From assembly GCA_031269485.1 (NCBI GenBank), contig JAISZC010000229.1, forward strand, positions 1 through 33,363: DNA of 33,363 bases. The letters are read 5' to 3'. This document shows, one piece after another, positions 1-9,775 of the stretch. Numbering within the stretch: the stretch's first letter is position 1; each line of letters begins with the position of its first letter. The notes below the pieces were generated by a model. That model saw only the letters and a list, made by a program, of their open reading frames with translations, ran no database searches and had not been told where the DNA came from. The translations under genes and the position numbers were made by a program. The DNA comes from Deltaproteobacteria bacterium. Its GTDB lineage: Bacteria; Desulfobacterota; Desulfarculia; Adiutricales; Adiutricaceae.

Positions 1-1775
1 TGTGGAGAGGAAGGCTCTGGCCTTGCGGGCAGTCACAAGGTGAAACCGGCCTCTATGAAGCAGAAAGTCAGCACCAAATCAGATGGTTAGATTTGGATAG
101 GTCTGACAGAACGGAAAGCCGTGTTCAAGGGCCGCCTTGACAGGATTTTCGAGGTCCGCTGGCGGCGGGACGGATTTAGCAAGACCGCCGGCCGCCTCAG
201 CGACGGGGGCGCCGAGGCCCGGCGCTCGCTCATGGCCGCCAAGCCGCCTGAGCCTGGCCGAAGTTCTTGATCGGAGGCGCTGGAGTCCGACGCCCGGCGA
301 CGTCAAGGCCTTGCAGAACTGGCGGCTCCGCAAGTATTCCGCGAAGGCTGCAAGGCCTCACGACCGGCCGCTCGGCGAGCTGACGCCGGAGAGCGAGTTC
401 CAAGCCGCGCTCCGACGCCGGGGCTCAAGCCATCCATCGTCAGAGCCTGCCTCGCCGAACTGTCGGCCGCTCTCAACGAGACCATCCAGCTCTGGTCCGG
501 CCCGAACCCCTAACCTGCCGTCCCGCTCGACGACCGCCACGAGCGTTGGCTGACCGCTGCGTGCCGTCAGGGGCGTGGAGTCCGTCGGGCGCGGCTTTCA
601 TCTCAGCTTCCAAAAGTCCCGCTGGTCTGCTAATCTTGGGCCTGCCAGTCATCCAGTTCGAGAGTCATATGTTTTGGTCCGTGCTAATCAAAGCCGGCTT
701 GATCCCTCCAAGATCTTGGACGCCGATCATGAAAACTGCGGTATTCTTTGCCATAGATAGATAAAGGCGTATATTCATCGACGAAATATGATCAATTGCT
801 GAAGTTTTGGCGAATTAATGGTGAAGTAGTTAATAATTCTGTTTTTTATTGACTTTTTCGGATAATAGGATTAATACGTAAGCTTGTAGATCATCATTAC
901 GCCAAGCTTTGTCTAAACCGTGCAAATTTTGGCTGTTAAGTTCTAATCTTTCACGGTACACGATAAAAATCAACCATATAATCTCGAACGGCTGAGAGGA
1001 CTGTGCGACCTTCATTCGGCGGCACAATGAATCTGGCTATGCGGCAAACAAGTATGGCGTCAAGTTTTAGGCGATTTGATGGCTGTTATTAGTGGCGTAA
1101 GCATTAAACAAAAAAAAATTTATAACTATCTGTCACATAAACAACCGTTTGACTGCTGGTTCGCCCATGGTCAACGGCCCTGAGGCCCAACTCGCTGGGG
1201 CTACCGCGCAACGTGAAGTTTGAACTCAGTGGTCACTATGCTATTACGTATCCAATCACTTGTCAATGAAAGGCTAGCACTCCCTCAAAATAAAGATCAT
1301 GCCCAAAATCGACATATTTTGACGCTTGTTGTAAAAGTATTATTGAAATGATTAAGAAATAAATCATATTTATTGCCGTAATTAAGAATTATTAGCTTAA
1401 TAGATACCTAATATCGTTATATCGTAGGCTTATTAGTTAATATTTAGCAATATAATTCGAAATAAATATTTAATATGGGCATTTATTATTGATTATTCGA
1501 TGTAATGTTTGAGTATATTATTTGCTGATTATCAATTCGATATTAAGCTAAATAAGAAAATTAAAGTTTCCGCTATCCCAACGAAAAAATCTCTTACGAC
1601 TTTTTTTATAAAATCGCTCTAGGGGTCGCCTAGCCTGCGGGCTCAAAAGCGGTCGGAAGGGAAAGCCTGACCGGACGTGGTCCTTGGCGCAGAATGAGGA
1701 TCGGCCGGGACTCGGCGGAGGCGCCGAAATGGCGCGGCTGAGGCTCGGCTGAGGAACCTGCGAGGGCGCCTTAAA
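1..1775. other. Gene-poor left flank: decayed-looking GC-rich segment, then an AT-rich island
   Basis: No confident gene is visible. Bases 1 to about 760 are GC-rich and give short open stretches in changing frames. One + strand frame from about 104 to 270 reads like protein (starting LTERKAVFKGRLDRIFEVRW) and ends at a stop; another frame around 420-525 (GLKPSIVRACLAELSAALNE) also looks natural. Shifting between frames suggests an old gene with several indels, but I do not recognise the family. Bases 780-1620 are strongly AT-rich. They contain a minus-strand frame of 65 codons (830-1027) with ordinary composition but no recognisable domain. I see no tRNA or clear ncRNA here. Confidence 0.4.
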
Positions 1776-1804
1776 TTGATAATTGGGTCCTCGGCGGTTA
1801 TAAT
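1776..1804 (+). promoter_or_regulatory. Sigma70-type promoter for the M23 peptidase gene
   Basis: The -35 box TTGATA (1776-1781) and the perfect -10 box TATAAT (1799-1804) are separated by exactly 17 bases. Transcription should start near 1811, about 128 bases before the chosen start codon. The upstream TTG at 1804 falls in the -10 box and cannot be the translation start of this transcript. Confidence 0.75.
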
Positions 1805-1938
1805 TGGCCCAAGCTCGGTCCGCGGCCCGCTCAAAAGCCGAGGCTTTCGGCTCGTTTCACTTGCGGCGTGATCGCCGTCTGACGCCTTCCGCCTTCCGCG
1901 GACGCCGGCCGGACCACCACATTTGTAGGCTTCACCTT

Positions 1939-3861
1939 ATGCACAGGCGGAAACAAAGCAAGCCTCGCTACCGTCACACCGGTCCGCGGCGCCCCTACCG
2001 CAAGGAAAGCGCCCGAAAAGGCTGGTGGAGCGCCCTCAAGGACTTGTTCCGCCGCCGTCCGAAAGAATCCGCGGCGTCCCCCCAGCTTCCGACCGACGGC
2101 TCCTCCGTCGTCTCTTCGGGCGGCTTGTCCGACTTCACGAGCCCCACTAGCCTGGCCGCCGTCTCCCAACGTTTTCGAAACGTCGATTGGACCTCTTTGG
2201 TCAAAGGCCAGCGCGCCGAGCACGAAAGAGAGCTCCTGGAGGCTGCCGTCGGTTCGGCCGTCGTCGAGCCCGTACGTTTTCCGGCCCCGGACAGCCCGAC
2301 CGGCGGCCGTCCTGACGCCCCTGACCTTTCCGAGAAGCTTGAGGCGCCCGAGGCTCAGGAAGACCTCGAGGTTTCCGACGAGCTCGCGGAAGCCGACTTG
2401 GCGGATGACGACCTGCCCGCCGCCGGAAGGCGGGACGCCGGCGGTCCGGCCGCCGCCTCGGCGGCCGGCGAAGGCGACCTGACGGGTGACGGCCGCGAAC
2501 CGTCCGAGCGCGCGGCGGCCGGCCCGCTCGCCTCTCCGGCCGTCTCCGCCGCCCGCCGCCGCGCCCCTTTCATGGTCCTGCTGGCCGTCGGCGCGGCCGC
2601 GGCCGTCTGGCTGTGGCTGGCCGGCGTGGGCAATCCGCCGCCAGCCCCGACCCCGGCGCCGGCCCCTCGACCCTTGCCGCGGCTGCAGCCCTGGGAGGCG
2701 ATCACGCCGCTGCCTTTCGGTCCCCTGGCCGCGGACCGCAACTGGCGGGCCTCCTTGGTCGTGGACGTCCACGTGGTGCCCGCCGGCGGCACCTTGAGCC
2801 AAGCTTTGGAAAGCTTGTCGATCGGCCAAAGCCAAAGACGCGCGCTCTACGACGTGTTGGAACGCGACGGCGTGCTGGGCCAGGTCAAGCCCGGCGAGGA
2901 GTTTCGGGCCTGGTGGACCTCCTCGGCCCGGGCCGAGGGCGATTTGGAACGGATCGAGTACTCGTCCGCCGCCAGCCCCCGGCCCATGATCTTCATGCCA
3001 GGCGGGCCTGACGGCTTTTTTCGCTTCGATTTGAAGGCCCGGCCCCGCAAGATTTTTCAAGCCACCCAGGGCGTGGTGAGCAGCTCCTTCTGGGAGGCCG
3101 GCGAGAAGGCCGGGCTCGAACCCCAGGTCATCTTGGGACTGGTGGACCTGTTGGCCTCGCAGATCGACTTTGTCTCCGACATCAGAACAGGCGACGACTT
3201 TCAGCTGCTGTTTTTGGGCGAATATCAGGAAGGGCGGCTGATCGGCCCGCCGGTCGTCGAAATGATCCGCATGACCAACGCCGACGTCAAGCACGAGTTT
3301 TACCGCCATCAAGGCGCCGAAGGGGACGACTACTACGACGCCCAGTTCCGCTCCATCAGAAAAAACTTCTTCAAATCGCCTCTTCAATACTCCCGCATCT
3401 CCTCGAGCTTCAGCCGCGCCCGCCTCCACCCCATCCTCAAGATCGTCCGTCCTCACCTGGGCGTCGACTACGCCGCCCCGGCCGGCACCCCCGTCTCGGC
3501 GGTGGCCGACGGCACGGTCAAGTCGGCCGGCTTCCGGGGCGACTACGGCCGACTGGTGGTTTTGGAGCACGAGAACGATGTTTCCACCATGTACGGCCAT
3601 CTGTCGGTCATCGCCAAGGGCCTCAAGCCCGGCGTCAAGGTCAAGCAAGGCGACCTGATAGGCAACGTGGGCGCCAGCGGACTGGCCACCGGACCGCATT
3701 TGGACTTTCGGATGAAGCGCAAGAACGTTTTCGTCGATCCTGAAGAAACCTTGGCCGTCCAGGAAGGCCGGCCTTTGCCTGTCGACGAGCGCGACGCTTT
3801 CGCCCAGGCCGTGACCAGAGATCAGGAGCTGATGAAAAAGCTGTTGGAAGGGAACATGTGA
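1939..3861 (+). CDS. Membrane-anchored M23-family (LytM/MepM-like) peptidoglycan endopeptidase
   Basis: This is a predicted murein endopeptidase of 640 residues, expected to cleave peptidoglycan cross-bridges in the periplasm. The ATG at 1939 is preferred because the longer open frame begins inside the promoter. Residues 1-205 are basic and then acidic, low-complexity and presumably cytoplasmic. One membrane segment lies at about 208-230 (FMVLLAVGAAAAVWLWLAG), followed by a proline/alanine linker. A LysM/OapA-like region (about 270-330) and the N-domain typical of MepM/YebA/Csd3 proteins come next. The LytM domain is C-terminal, with HxxxD at H506/D510. Where most family members have HxH, this protein has H587-L-D589, so the last zinc ligand would be aspartate. 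The stop overlaps the next gene by 4 bases, implying translational coupling. Family assignment is firm; substrate specificity is inferred. Confidence 0.87.
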   Translation: MHRRKQSKPRYRHTGPRRPYRKESARKGWWSALKDLFRRRPKESAASPQLPTDGSSVVSSGGLSDFTSPTSLAAVSQRFRNVDWTSLVKGQRAEHERELLEAAVGSAVVEPVRFPAPDSPTGGRPDAPDLSEKLEAPEAQEDLEVSDELAEADLADDDLPAAGRRDAGGPAAASAAGEGDLTGDGREPSERAAAGPLASPAVSAARRRAPFMVLLAVGAAAAVWLWLAGVGNPPPAPTPAPAPRPLPRLQPWEAITPLPFGPLAADRNWRASLVVDVHVVPAGGTLSQALESLSIGQSQRRALYDVLERDGVLGQVKPGEEFRAWWTSSARAEGDLERIEYSSAASPRPMIFMPGGPDGFFRFDLKARPRKIFQATQGVVSSSFWEAGEKAGLEPQVILGLVDLLASQIDFVSDIRTGDDFQLLFLGEYQEGRLIGPPVVEMIRMTNADVKHEFYRHQGAEGDDYYDAQFRSIRKNFFKSPLQYSRISSSFSRARLHPILKIVRPHLGVDYAAPAGTPVSAVADGTVKSAGFRGDYGRLVVLEHENDVSTMYGHLSVIAKGLKPGVKVKQGDLIGNVGASGLATGPHLDFRMKRKNVFVDPEETLAVQEGRPLPVDERDAFAQAVTRDQELMKKLLEGNM

Positions 3862-5078
3862 CGGCGGCCAAAATGACGCCGAAGACGGCGGGACTCGCCA
3901 AGCCGTCCCAAGGCGAGCCGGACGGCGCCGGAACGACGCCGGCGGCGCCGATTCAGGCTGAAACGGCCCCGCATGCGCCGGACCGCGCCGAAACGGGCCA
4001 GGCTGCGTCAGATCAAGCCAAGGCGGCCCATGTCGATAGGCTTTTGGCCGCCGCCGTCGCGGCGGGCGTCTTTCCCGGCTGCGTTCTGGTCTGGGGCCGT
4101 CCGGTCCAAGGTTTTTCCCAAATGGCCTGCGCCGGGACCAGAGGCCTGACCCGCGGCCGAATCCCAGTCGAGCCGTCGCTGCTTTACGATTTGGCCTCCC
4201 TGACCAAAATCCTGTCCACGACCAGTCTCCTCATGAGAGCCGTAGATCAGGGCTTGGCCGCGCTCTCGACCAGACTCGGCGCCCTGGATTGGCCGTTGCC
4301 TCCGGATTTGTCCCAACTGACGCTGTTGGATTTGCTGACGCATCAATCCGGCCTGCCGTCTTGGCGTCCCTATCATCAAAACCCCGAGCTGCGCGAGCCG
4401 GCCCGCCTCAAGGCGGCCATCCTGTCCGAACGGCCTCTTTTTCGGCCCCAGCAGATGACGCTTTACAGCGACCTGAATTTTTTGCTCCTAGGCCTTTTTT
4501 TGACCGAAGTCTTCGGCGTCGATTTGGCCACGCTCTTTCGGCGGGAGGTGGCCGACACGCTGGGCCTGCGGCGTCTGGGCTTTTGTCCCGCCGGCGACGA
4601 CATCGCCCCCGCCGAAGATGGACCGCGCCTGGGCGGCCCCCTGAGCTGGCCCGCCGCCCCCGTCCTCGGCCCGACGCCCCTGGGCCGGCCCCATGACGAC
4701 AACGCCGCCTTTTTGGGCGGGGCGGCCGGGCACGCCGGCCTGTTCGGCTCCGCGGCGGAGATCTGGCGGGTCGTGGTCGACTGGGCCGCGGCCGAGGCCG
4801 AAGACGCCGGACGCCTGGTCCGCCAGGACACCTTGCGCGATTTTTTGAAAATTAGGACGCCCGCCGAGGGCCCCGGCCGCGGCGCCGGCTTCGACATTGG
4901 CCTGGGGCCGCTGTTGGAGGCCAGGGGGCATTTGGCCTATACAGGCTGCTCGCTGTGGTGGTCCCCGGAGACCGATCAGGCCTTCGCGCTGCTGTGCAAC
5001 CGGGTTCACCCCACGGCCAGGGGCAGCCGCATGGAGGCTTTTCGGCGGGAGCTGGCGGAACTGCTTTGGCGGGGCTAA
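3858..5078 (+). CDS. Serine hydrolase, beta-lactamase/penicillin-binding-protein fold (class C/esterase type)
   Basis: This is a 406-residue protein of the beta-lactamase family (PF00144 type). The nucleophile motif is S114-L-T-K117 (SxxK). The second motif is Y203-S-D at the start of helix YSDLNFLLLG, and the third is H358-L-A-Y-T362-G363, matching the HxG/KTG position. Family members act as DD-peptidases, D-aminopeptidases, esterases or beta-lactamases, and the sequence alone does not decide which. There is no obvious signal peptide: the first 55 residues are an Ala/Pro/Thr-rich tail, so the protein may be cytoplasmic. Translation starts at a GTG overlapping the preceding stop (GTGA), so it is probably coupled to the M23 peptidase, and a shared cell-wall role is plausible. 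An ATG five codons in is an alternative start. Confidence 0.82.
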   Translation: MTAAKMTPKTAGLAKPSQGEPDGAGTTPAAPIQAETAPHAPDRAETGQAASDQAKAAHVDRLLAAAVAAGVFPGCVLVWGRPVQGFSQMACAGTRGLTRGRIPVEPSLLYDLASLTKILSTTSLLMRAVDQGLAALSTRLGALDWPLPPDLSQLTLLDLLTHQSGLPSWRPYHQNPELREPARLKAAILSERPLFRPQQMTLYSDLNFLLLGLFLTEVFGVDLATLFRREVADTLGLRRLGFCPAGDDIAPAEDGPRLGGPLSWPAAPVLGPTPLGRPHDDNAAFLGGAAGHAGLFGSAAEIWRVVVDWAAAEAEDAGRLVRQDTLRDFLKIRTPAEGPGRGAGFDIGLGPLLEARGHLAYTGCSLWWSPETDQAFALLCNRVHPTARGSRMEAFRRELAELLWRG

Positions 5079-5850
5079 GGGCGGCGCCGGGGGCGTGATC
5101 GTCAGCTCGCCAAGGCGGTCGGCGAGGTCAGGCATAGGTCTGGACTTTTCTGCCGCAAGGGTCTAAACTTGGGCCACGAAGCCCAAGCTTGGGACGCTTC
5201 GCCGGCCGGCGAGGCGCGGAGCAGGGCGCAGCGCCCGCCTTGACCGCCGGCGGGCGCACCGGCGCCACGCCCGCTGTCGCCCTGAAAACGCCTTCAAGCA
5301 CTGAGAAGCTATAAATTGCCTTTAGTTCTGGGAAAATATATTTTTTTATCAAAAATTGACGCCTTAAGTCTGAACAAGGGAACAAAGAGATCATAAATCG
5401 TAAAAACTTCTAACACGATTGAAGCTGAATTTAATAAAATCCGCTTAGGTCCAACCACAGCGGACTGGACTGTCGATCTAGGCTTCATCGCCACGTCTAA
5501 GCACAGCCGGTCCGGCGCGGCCTAGCGCCGAAAGCCGTCGTTTTTCGCTACTGGATCTTATCTTGGACAATTTTTTCGATGGTTTCATCAACGTCGCACG
5601 ACGTTCCCGGCTCGTCGTGGTTCGACTGATGCCGACCAGTTTGGATCTCATAGGAGGATCAGATCGTCAATTAATATTGCTTAACGAAAAAAACACATAA
5701 AAATCCAATTTTATTATTTTTTAATATTAAAGGTTTAAAATCATTTTTAAGCTTATAGTTATGGTTCAATAAATTGAAAAGCGGCGGTTGGCCAGGCGAA
5801 AAAAGGCCGCTGGCTTGAGGTCGACGACCGTTTCATAAGGCCGGTCCACC
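5079..5850. other. Intergenic region before pst: GC hairpins, then an AT-rich leader
   Basis: No gene is supported. The left half holds several GC hairpins: 7-bp arms CTTGGGC/GCCCAAG near 5168-5187, a GC palindrome near 5198-5220, and CGCCCGCC/GGCGGGCG near 5230-5255. On the minus strand, 5551-5658 is an open stretch of 36 codons with ordinary amino-acid composition (it ends DVDETIEKIVQDKIQ) but no start codon. It looks like the 3' end of a lost gene. Bases 5670-5780 are very AT-rich and probably carry the pst promoter. I could not pick a convincing Pho box by eye. Confidence 0.45.
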
Positions 5851-6936
5851 ATGCAAGTCGCCAAAAACCGGACGGCGCTCGTTTCGCCAGTTTTCGTCAT
5901 CATCTGCCTGCTGGCCTTGGGCCTGGGGACCGTCGCGGTTTGGCTGCTCAGCCAAGCCAACGGGGCCGGGCCTTCTTTGCGCCTGTCGGGCTCCACCACT
6001 CTCCTGCCTGCGGCCCAACGGGCCGCCGAAGCCTACCTCCAGCAACGTCCCGATCTTCTTTTGACCGTTTCCGGCTCCGGCACCGGCGAGGGCGTCAGAT
6101 CGCTCATCGACGGCAACATCGACATAGCCGACGCCTCCCGAGATCTCAAGCCGGCCGAAAAGCGCCGGGCGGAGGCGGCGGGCCGCAAGCTCGTCAGACA
6201 TGTCGTGGCCTTGGACTGTCTGGCCGTGGTGGTGCACCCCGAGAACCCGGTCCGCAATCTCACTTTGGAGCAGCTCAAGGGCATTTATCTGGGCGACATC
6301 GTCAACTGGCGGGAAGTCGGCGGCGAGGATCGGGTCATCGTGCCCGTCAACCGCGACAGCAGCTCCGGAACCTTTGAGCTGTGGGTGGAAAAAATCCTGC
6401 ACGGGGCCCGGCATCGTCCCGACGCCCAGGTTCAATCCTCCAGCGGAGGCGTCGCCTACGCCGTGGCCGGCAACCGCTTCGCCCTGGGCTACGTGAGCCT
6501 GGGCTTCGTCTCCGAAGCGGTCAAGGCGATCGAGGTCGACGGCGTCGCCCCAAGCCGCGAGGCGGCCCTCGACGGCCGCTATCCCATCGTCAGAGAGTTG
6601 TACATGTTCGTGCGGACCGACGCCTCCGACGAAGTCCTGGCCTTTTTGGCCTTCCTGCGGACGCCGCCGGGCGAGGCCGCCGTCGAGGCCGAAGGCTTTT
6701 TGAAGCCCCCGGCCCCTTCGGACGCGGCGGGCCAGCCGGACACGGCGGGCCAGACGGGCTGGCCGGACCGCATTGACCGGCCGAACCAAGAGGCGGCCGT
6801 CTTGGAGGAAAAAATTCCTGACACGGCCGAAGAGAAACGCAAACAACAGGGCGCTGTCGCGGCTGCGGCTGCGGCTGCGGCTACGGTTTCAGGGGAGAGT
6901 TTTTTCAAATTTTTTTTCGACCGGAGTTGGCCGTGA
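5851..6936 (+). CDS. pstS: Phosphate ABC transporter substrate-binding protein PstS, with unusual C-terminal tail
   Basis: This is the periplasmic phosphate-binding protein of the Pst uptake system, 361 residues. An N-terminal hydrophobic segment (about 12-34) works as an export signal or membrane anchor; no convincing lipobox is present. Phosphate-binding loops typical of PstS are visible: S46-G-S-T-T50, SGSGTGEG (about 73-80) and R168-D-S-S-S-G-T174. The usual fold ends near residue 290. About 70 extra residues follow: Pro/Asp-rich sequence, a run of alanines encoded by GCGGCT hexamers (near 6859-6882), and an end rich in phenylalanine. The stop codon overlaps the GTG of pstC. It is first in the pst cluster, as is usual. 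The tail may be a linker or a product of repeat expansion. Confidence 0.9.
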   Translation: MQVAKNRTALVSPVFVIICLLALGLGTVAVWLLSQANGAGPSLRLSGSTTLLPAAQRAAEAYLQQRPDLLLTVSGSGTGEGVRSLIDGNIDIADASRDLKPAEKRRAEAAGRKLVRHVVALDCLAVVVHPENPVRNLTLEQLKGIYLGDIVNWREVGGEDRVIVPVNRDSSSGTFELWVEKILHGARHRPDAQVQSSSGGVAYAVAGNRFALGYVSLGFVSEAVKAIEVDGVAPSREAALDGRYPIVRELYMFVRTDASDEVLAFLAFLRTPPGEAAVEAEGFLKPPAPSDAAGQPDTAGQTGWPDRIDRPNQEAAVLEEKIPDTAEEKRKQQGAVAAAAAAAATVSGESFFKFFFDRSWP

Positions 6937-7973
6937 CCGCCGACGCCGCCAAGCCGGAAGCGAGCCGGCGCGACGTCGAGCCGCCGGCCGCCGAGCGGAC
7001 GACTCAAGCCGTCGCCGAGCCGGCTTCGGTCGCCCCCGCCGGCCAGCCGCCCGTCGAACGGCCTTTTGTCGCCCTGCGGCCCCGGCTCTCGCCGGCCGAA
7101 AAAGGCTCGCGCCTTTTTTTCCTCGTCTGCGCCGTGGCGGCCATGGGCCAGATGCTGCTGATCATGGTCTTTCTCTTCGGCGAGGCGGCCGGGCTTTTTT
7201 TAGGTCAAGACGGACAGCCGGGAGTCTCGCTGCGAGATTTTTTCCTCTCGGAAGACTGGTATCCGACCTATGATCCTCCGGCCTTCGGCGCGTTGGCCCT
7301 CTTGGCCGGCTCGTTGTCGGTCACCGTTTGCTCGACCCTGCTGGCCGGCCCCCTGGGCTTGGGCTTGGCGGTGTACTTGGCCTGCGTGGCCGGACCCCGC
7401 ACCCGGGAGTGGGTCAAGCCGGCGGTGGAGCTGCTGGCCGCGGTGCCCTCGGTCGTCCTGGGGCTGGTGGGCATGGCCGCTGTGGCCCCGTTTCTCCAAA
7501 ACGTGCTGAATCTTCCCACTGGCCTCAACGTGCTCAACGCGAGCCTCATTTTGACCATCATGGCCACGCCCACCGTGGCCTCCTTGGGCGAGGACGCCCT
7601 GACGGCCGTGCCCAAGGACATCCAGGACGCGTCCTACGCCCTGGGGGCCACCCGATGGGAGACCATTTGGAAGGTGACGGTCCCGGCGGCCTTGGGAGGC
7701 TTGTCGACCGCGGTCATTTTGGGCTTGGGGCGCTCGTTGGGCGAAACGCTGGTGGTGCTGATGGTGGCCGGCGGCGCGGCCCACATTCCGCTGTCCGTCT
7801 TCGACTCCGTGCGCCCGCTGACCTCGACCCTGGCCGCCGAAATGGGCGAGACGGCCATCGGCGGACGCCATTATCAAGCCCTCTTCGCCCTGGGGGCTCT
7901 GCTGTTCGTCATGACTTTGGCCTTCAATCTGCTGGCCTGGCGGCTCAGCCGACGTTGGCGGAGCGGGCGCTGA
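6933..7973 (+). CDS. pstC: Phosphate ABC transporter permease PstC
   Basis: One of the two membrane subunits of the Pst high-affinity phosphate importer, 346 residues. About 55 Ala/Pro/Glu-rich residues precede the first membrane segment (around LFFLVCAVAAMGQMLLIMVF). Roughly six hydrophobic segments follow. The cytoplasmic EAA-type loop, which docks with PstB, is readable in the stretch DASYALGATRWETIWKVTVP, followed by GLGRSLGETLVV. The GTG at 6933 is chosen because it overlaps the pstS stop (GTGA) and has GGAG about seven bases upstream; a TTG six bases earlier is possible. Paralogous to the downstream PstA, which shares the LGANRWQAI-type loop. The N-terminal extension is longer than usual. 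Confidence 0.92.
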   Translation: MTADAAKPEASRRDVEPPAAERTTQAVAEPASVAPAGQPPVERPFVALRPRLSPAEKGSRLFFLVCAVAAMGQMLLIMVFLFGEAAGLFLGQDGQPGVSLRDFFLSEDWYPTYDPPAFGALALLAGSLSVTVCSTLLAGPLGLGLAVYLACVAGPRTREWVKPAVELLAAVPSVVLGLVGMAAVAPFLQNVLNLPTGLNVLNASLILTIMATPTVASLGEDALTAVPKDIQDASYALGATRWETIWKVTVPAALGGLSTAVILGLGRSLGETLVVLMVAGGAAHIPLSVFDSVRPLTSTLAAEMGETAIGGRHYQALFALGALLFVMTLAFNLLAWRLSRRWRSGR

Positions 7974-8156
7974 GGACTGCTGGCCGGCGCCGAGCGGCGT
8001 CGCCGCAGGTCGGCGGACTCGGCGGGGCGTTTCCGCTGAGCGGACCACGGACAGACGCCGGCGGCTTTGGGACCGGACCGCCGGAACGTCGCGCAGTTTT
8101 TTTAGGGGCTTTTGTCGAGGATTTTTTTGACTTTTTCTTCGACTGAGGTGACGGGC

Positions 8157-9029
8157 ATGATCTTCGGCTACGCGACGGCGGCCAGAAAAAGACGGGACGC
8201 TCTGGCCATGTGGGTTGTCCGGGCCATGGCCGGCCTGACGCTGGCCACGATGGCCCTGGTGCTGATCTACGTCGCCGTCAACGGCCTGTCGGCCGTCAGC
8301 TGGGACTTCTTGTCCCAATTTCCCCGCGACGGCCTGACCAAAGGCGGGATCTGGCCCGCCGTCTTCGGCACCTTGGGACTGGCCTTGGGCTCGATGTGCG
8401 TCTCCATCCCGCTGGGCTTCGGGGCGGCCATCTACTTGGCCGAGTACGCCAAGCCCGGCCCGCTGGTCACCGGCATCCGCCTGGGGGTGGCCAACCTGGC
8501 CGGGGTGCCCTCGGTGGTTTTCGGCCTTTTCGGGCTCTCGCTTTTCGTGGCCCTTTTCGGCTTCGGCCGCTCGCTGCTGTCGGGCTGCCTGACGCTGGGC
8601 CTGCTGACTCTGCCGACCGTGGTGGCCGCGGCCGAGGAGTCTCTCCGGCAGACCCCGGCCTCGTTCAGGGAGGCGGCCTTGGCTCTGGGGGCCAACCGCT
8701 GGCAGGCCATCCGCCAGGTCATCCTCCCGGCGGCCCTGCCCGGCATGCTCACCGGGGCCATCTTGGCGCTGGGCCGGGCGGCCGGCGAAACCGCGCCCAT
8801 CATCTTCACGGCCGCCACGGCCTTTTCTCCGGCGCTGCCAGACACGGTCTTCGCCGAGGTCATGGCCCTGCCGACGCACATTTACAACTTGGCCGCCAAC
8901 GGCTCGCGCATCGCCGAAACCAGGCCGCAGCAGTTCGGGACCTCGCTGGTCCTGCTGGCTTTGGTGCTGGGCCTGTCTTTGGCGGCGACCATCATCAGGG
9001 CCAAGCTACGACGGGGACGCAAATGGTAG
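8157..9029 (+). CDS. pstA: Phosphate ABC transporter permease PstA
   Basis: Second membrane subunit of the Pst importer, 290 residues. The ATG at 8157 is preceded by GAGGTG at good spacing, which favours it over an upstream TTG. About six membrane segments are seen. The EAA loop [20 protein letters not shown] is followed by [15 protein letters not shown], both typical of PstA. A gap of 183 bases separates it from pstC, unusually wide for this operon. That gap is GC-rich and ends in T-rich sequence (TTTTTTT near 8099-8105 and 8122-8128). The end overlaps the pstB start (ATGGTAG), so pstA and pstB are coupled. Confidence 0.92.
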   Translation: MIFGYATAARKRRDALAMWVVRAMAGLTLATMALVLIYVAVNGLSAVSWDFLSQFPRDGLTKGGIWPAVFGTLGLALGSMCVSIPLGFGAAIYLAEYAKPGPLVTGIRLGVANLAGVPSVVFGLFGLSLFVALFGFGRSLLSGCLTLGLLTLPTVVAAAEESLRQTPASFREAALALGANRWQAIRQVILPAALPGMLTGAILALGRAAGETAPIIFTAATAFSPALPDTVFAEVMALPTHIYNLAANGSRIAETRPQQFGTSLVLLALVLGLSLAATIIRAKLRRGRKW

Positions 9030-9775
9030 AGCCGGTCATCGCCGCCCGCGAGGTGGACTTCTGGTACGGCCAATTTCAGGCCTTGCGCGGGGTGAGCCTC
9101 GACATCATGGACGACGAGGTCACGGCCATGATCGGCCCTTCGGGCTGCGGCAAGTCGACCTTCTTGAAGCTGCTCAACCGGATGAACGACTTCGTGCCTG
9201 GGGCGCGGCTGGCCGGCGAGATCCTGCTGCGCGGCCAGTCCATCTACGGGCCCGAGGCTGATCCGGTGGACATCAGACGCCGGGTGGGCATGGTTTTTCA
9301 GCGGCCCAACCCCTTTCCCAAGTCCATCTACGACAACATCTGCTACGGGCCGCGGCTGGTGGGGATCCGCAAAGCCGCCGAATTGGACGTCGTGGCGGAA
9401 AAAGCCCTCCGGGCCGCGGCCCTCTGGGACGAAGTCAAGGATCTGCTGGGCAAGTCGGCCATGGAATTGTCCGGCGGCCAGCAGCAAAGGGTCTGCATCG
9501 CCCGCGCCTTGGCCCTGGAGCCCGACATCCTGCTGATGGACGAGCCCACCAGCGCCCTGGACCCCATCGCCACGGCCAAGGTCGAGGACTGGATCCGCGA
9601 GGCGGGCATGACCATAGTCATTGTGACCCACAACATGCAGCAGGCGGCCCGCATCTCCGACCGCACGGCCTTTTTCTACATGGGCGAGCTGGCCGAGTAC
9701 GGCCCGACCATGGAGCTTTTCACCAGCCCCAAGGAGACCCGCACGGAAAACTACATCACCGGTCGGTTCGGCTAA
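9023..9775 (+). CDS. pstB: Phosphate ABC transporter ATPase PstB
   Basis: Energises phosphate import by ATP hydrolysis at the cytoplasmic face of PstCA. The 250-residue length matches the family. Walker A is G38-P-S-G-C-G-K-S-T46, the Q-loop is in the segment [16 protein letters not shown] (diagnostic of PstB), the signature is L149-S-G-G-Q-Q-Q-R, Walker B is ILLMDEP, and the H-loop is [14 protein letters not shown]. The ATG at 9023 overlaps the end of pstA by seven bases. The open frame extends far upstream only because the antisense and alternative frames of pstA are open in high-GC DNA. A short GC hairpin follows the stop (about 9782-9795), without a convincing T-tract. Confidence 0.95.
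   Translation: MVEPVIAAREVDFWYGQFQALRGVSLDIMDDEVTAMIGPSGCGKSTFLKLLNRMNDFVPGARLAGEILLRGQSIYGPEADPVDIRRRVGMVFQRPNPFPKSIYDNICYGPRLVGIRKAAELDVVAEKALRAAALWDEVKDLLGKSAMELSGGQQQRVCIARALALEPDILLMDEPTSALDPIATAKVEDWIREAGMTIVIVTHNMQQAARISDRTAFFYMGELAEYGPTMELFTSPKETRTENYITGRFG

Noticed and set aside
1831-3699. Long minus-strand frame of 622 codons opposite the M23 peptidase
   Set aside because: Gly/Arg/Gln/Val-rich translation with no domain, mirrored on a gene with clear motifs; typical antisense openness in high-GC DNA.
7200-8879. Minus-strand frame of 559 codons across pstC and pstA
   Set aside because: Gln/Gly/Arg-rich shadow without domain; both permeases on the + strand are unmistakable.
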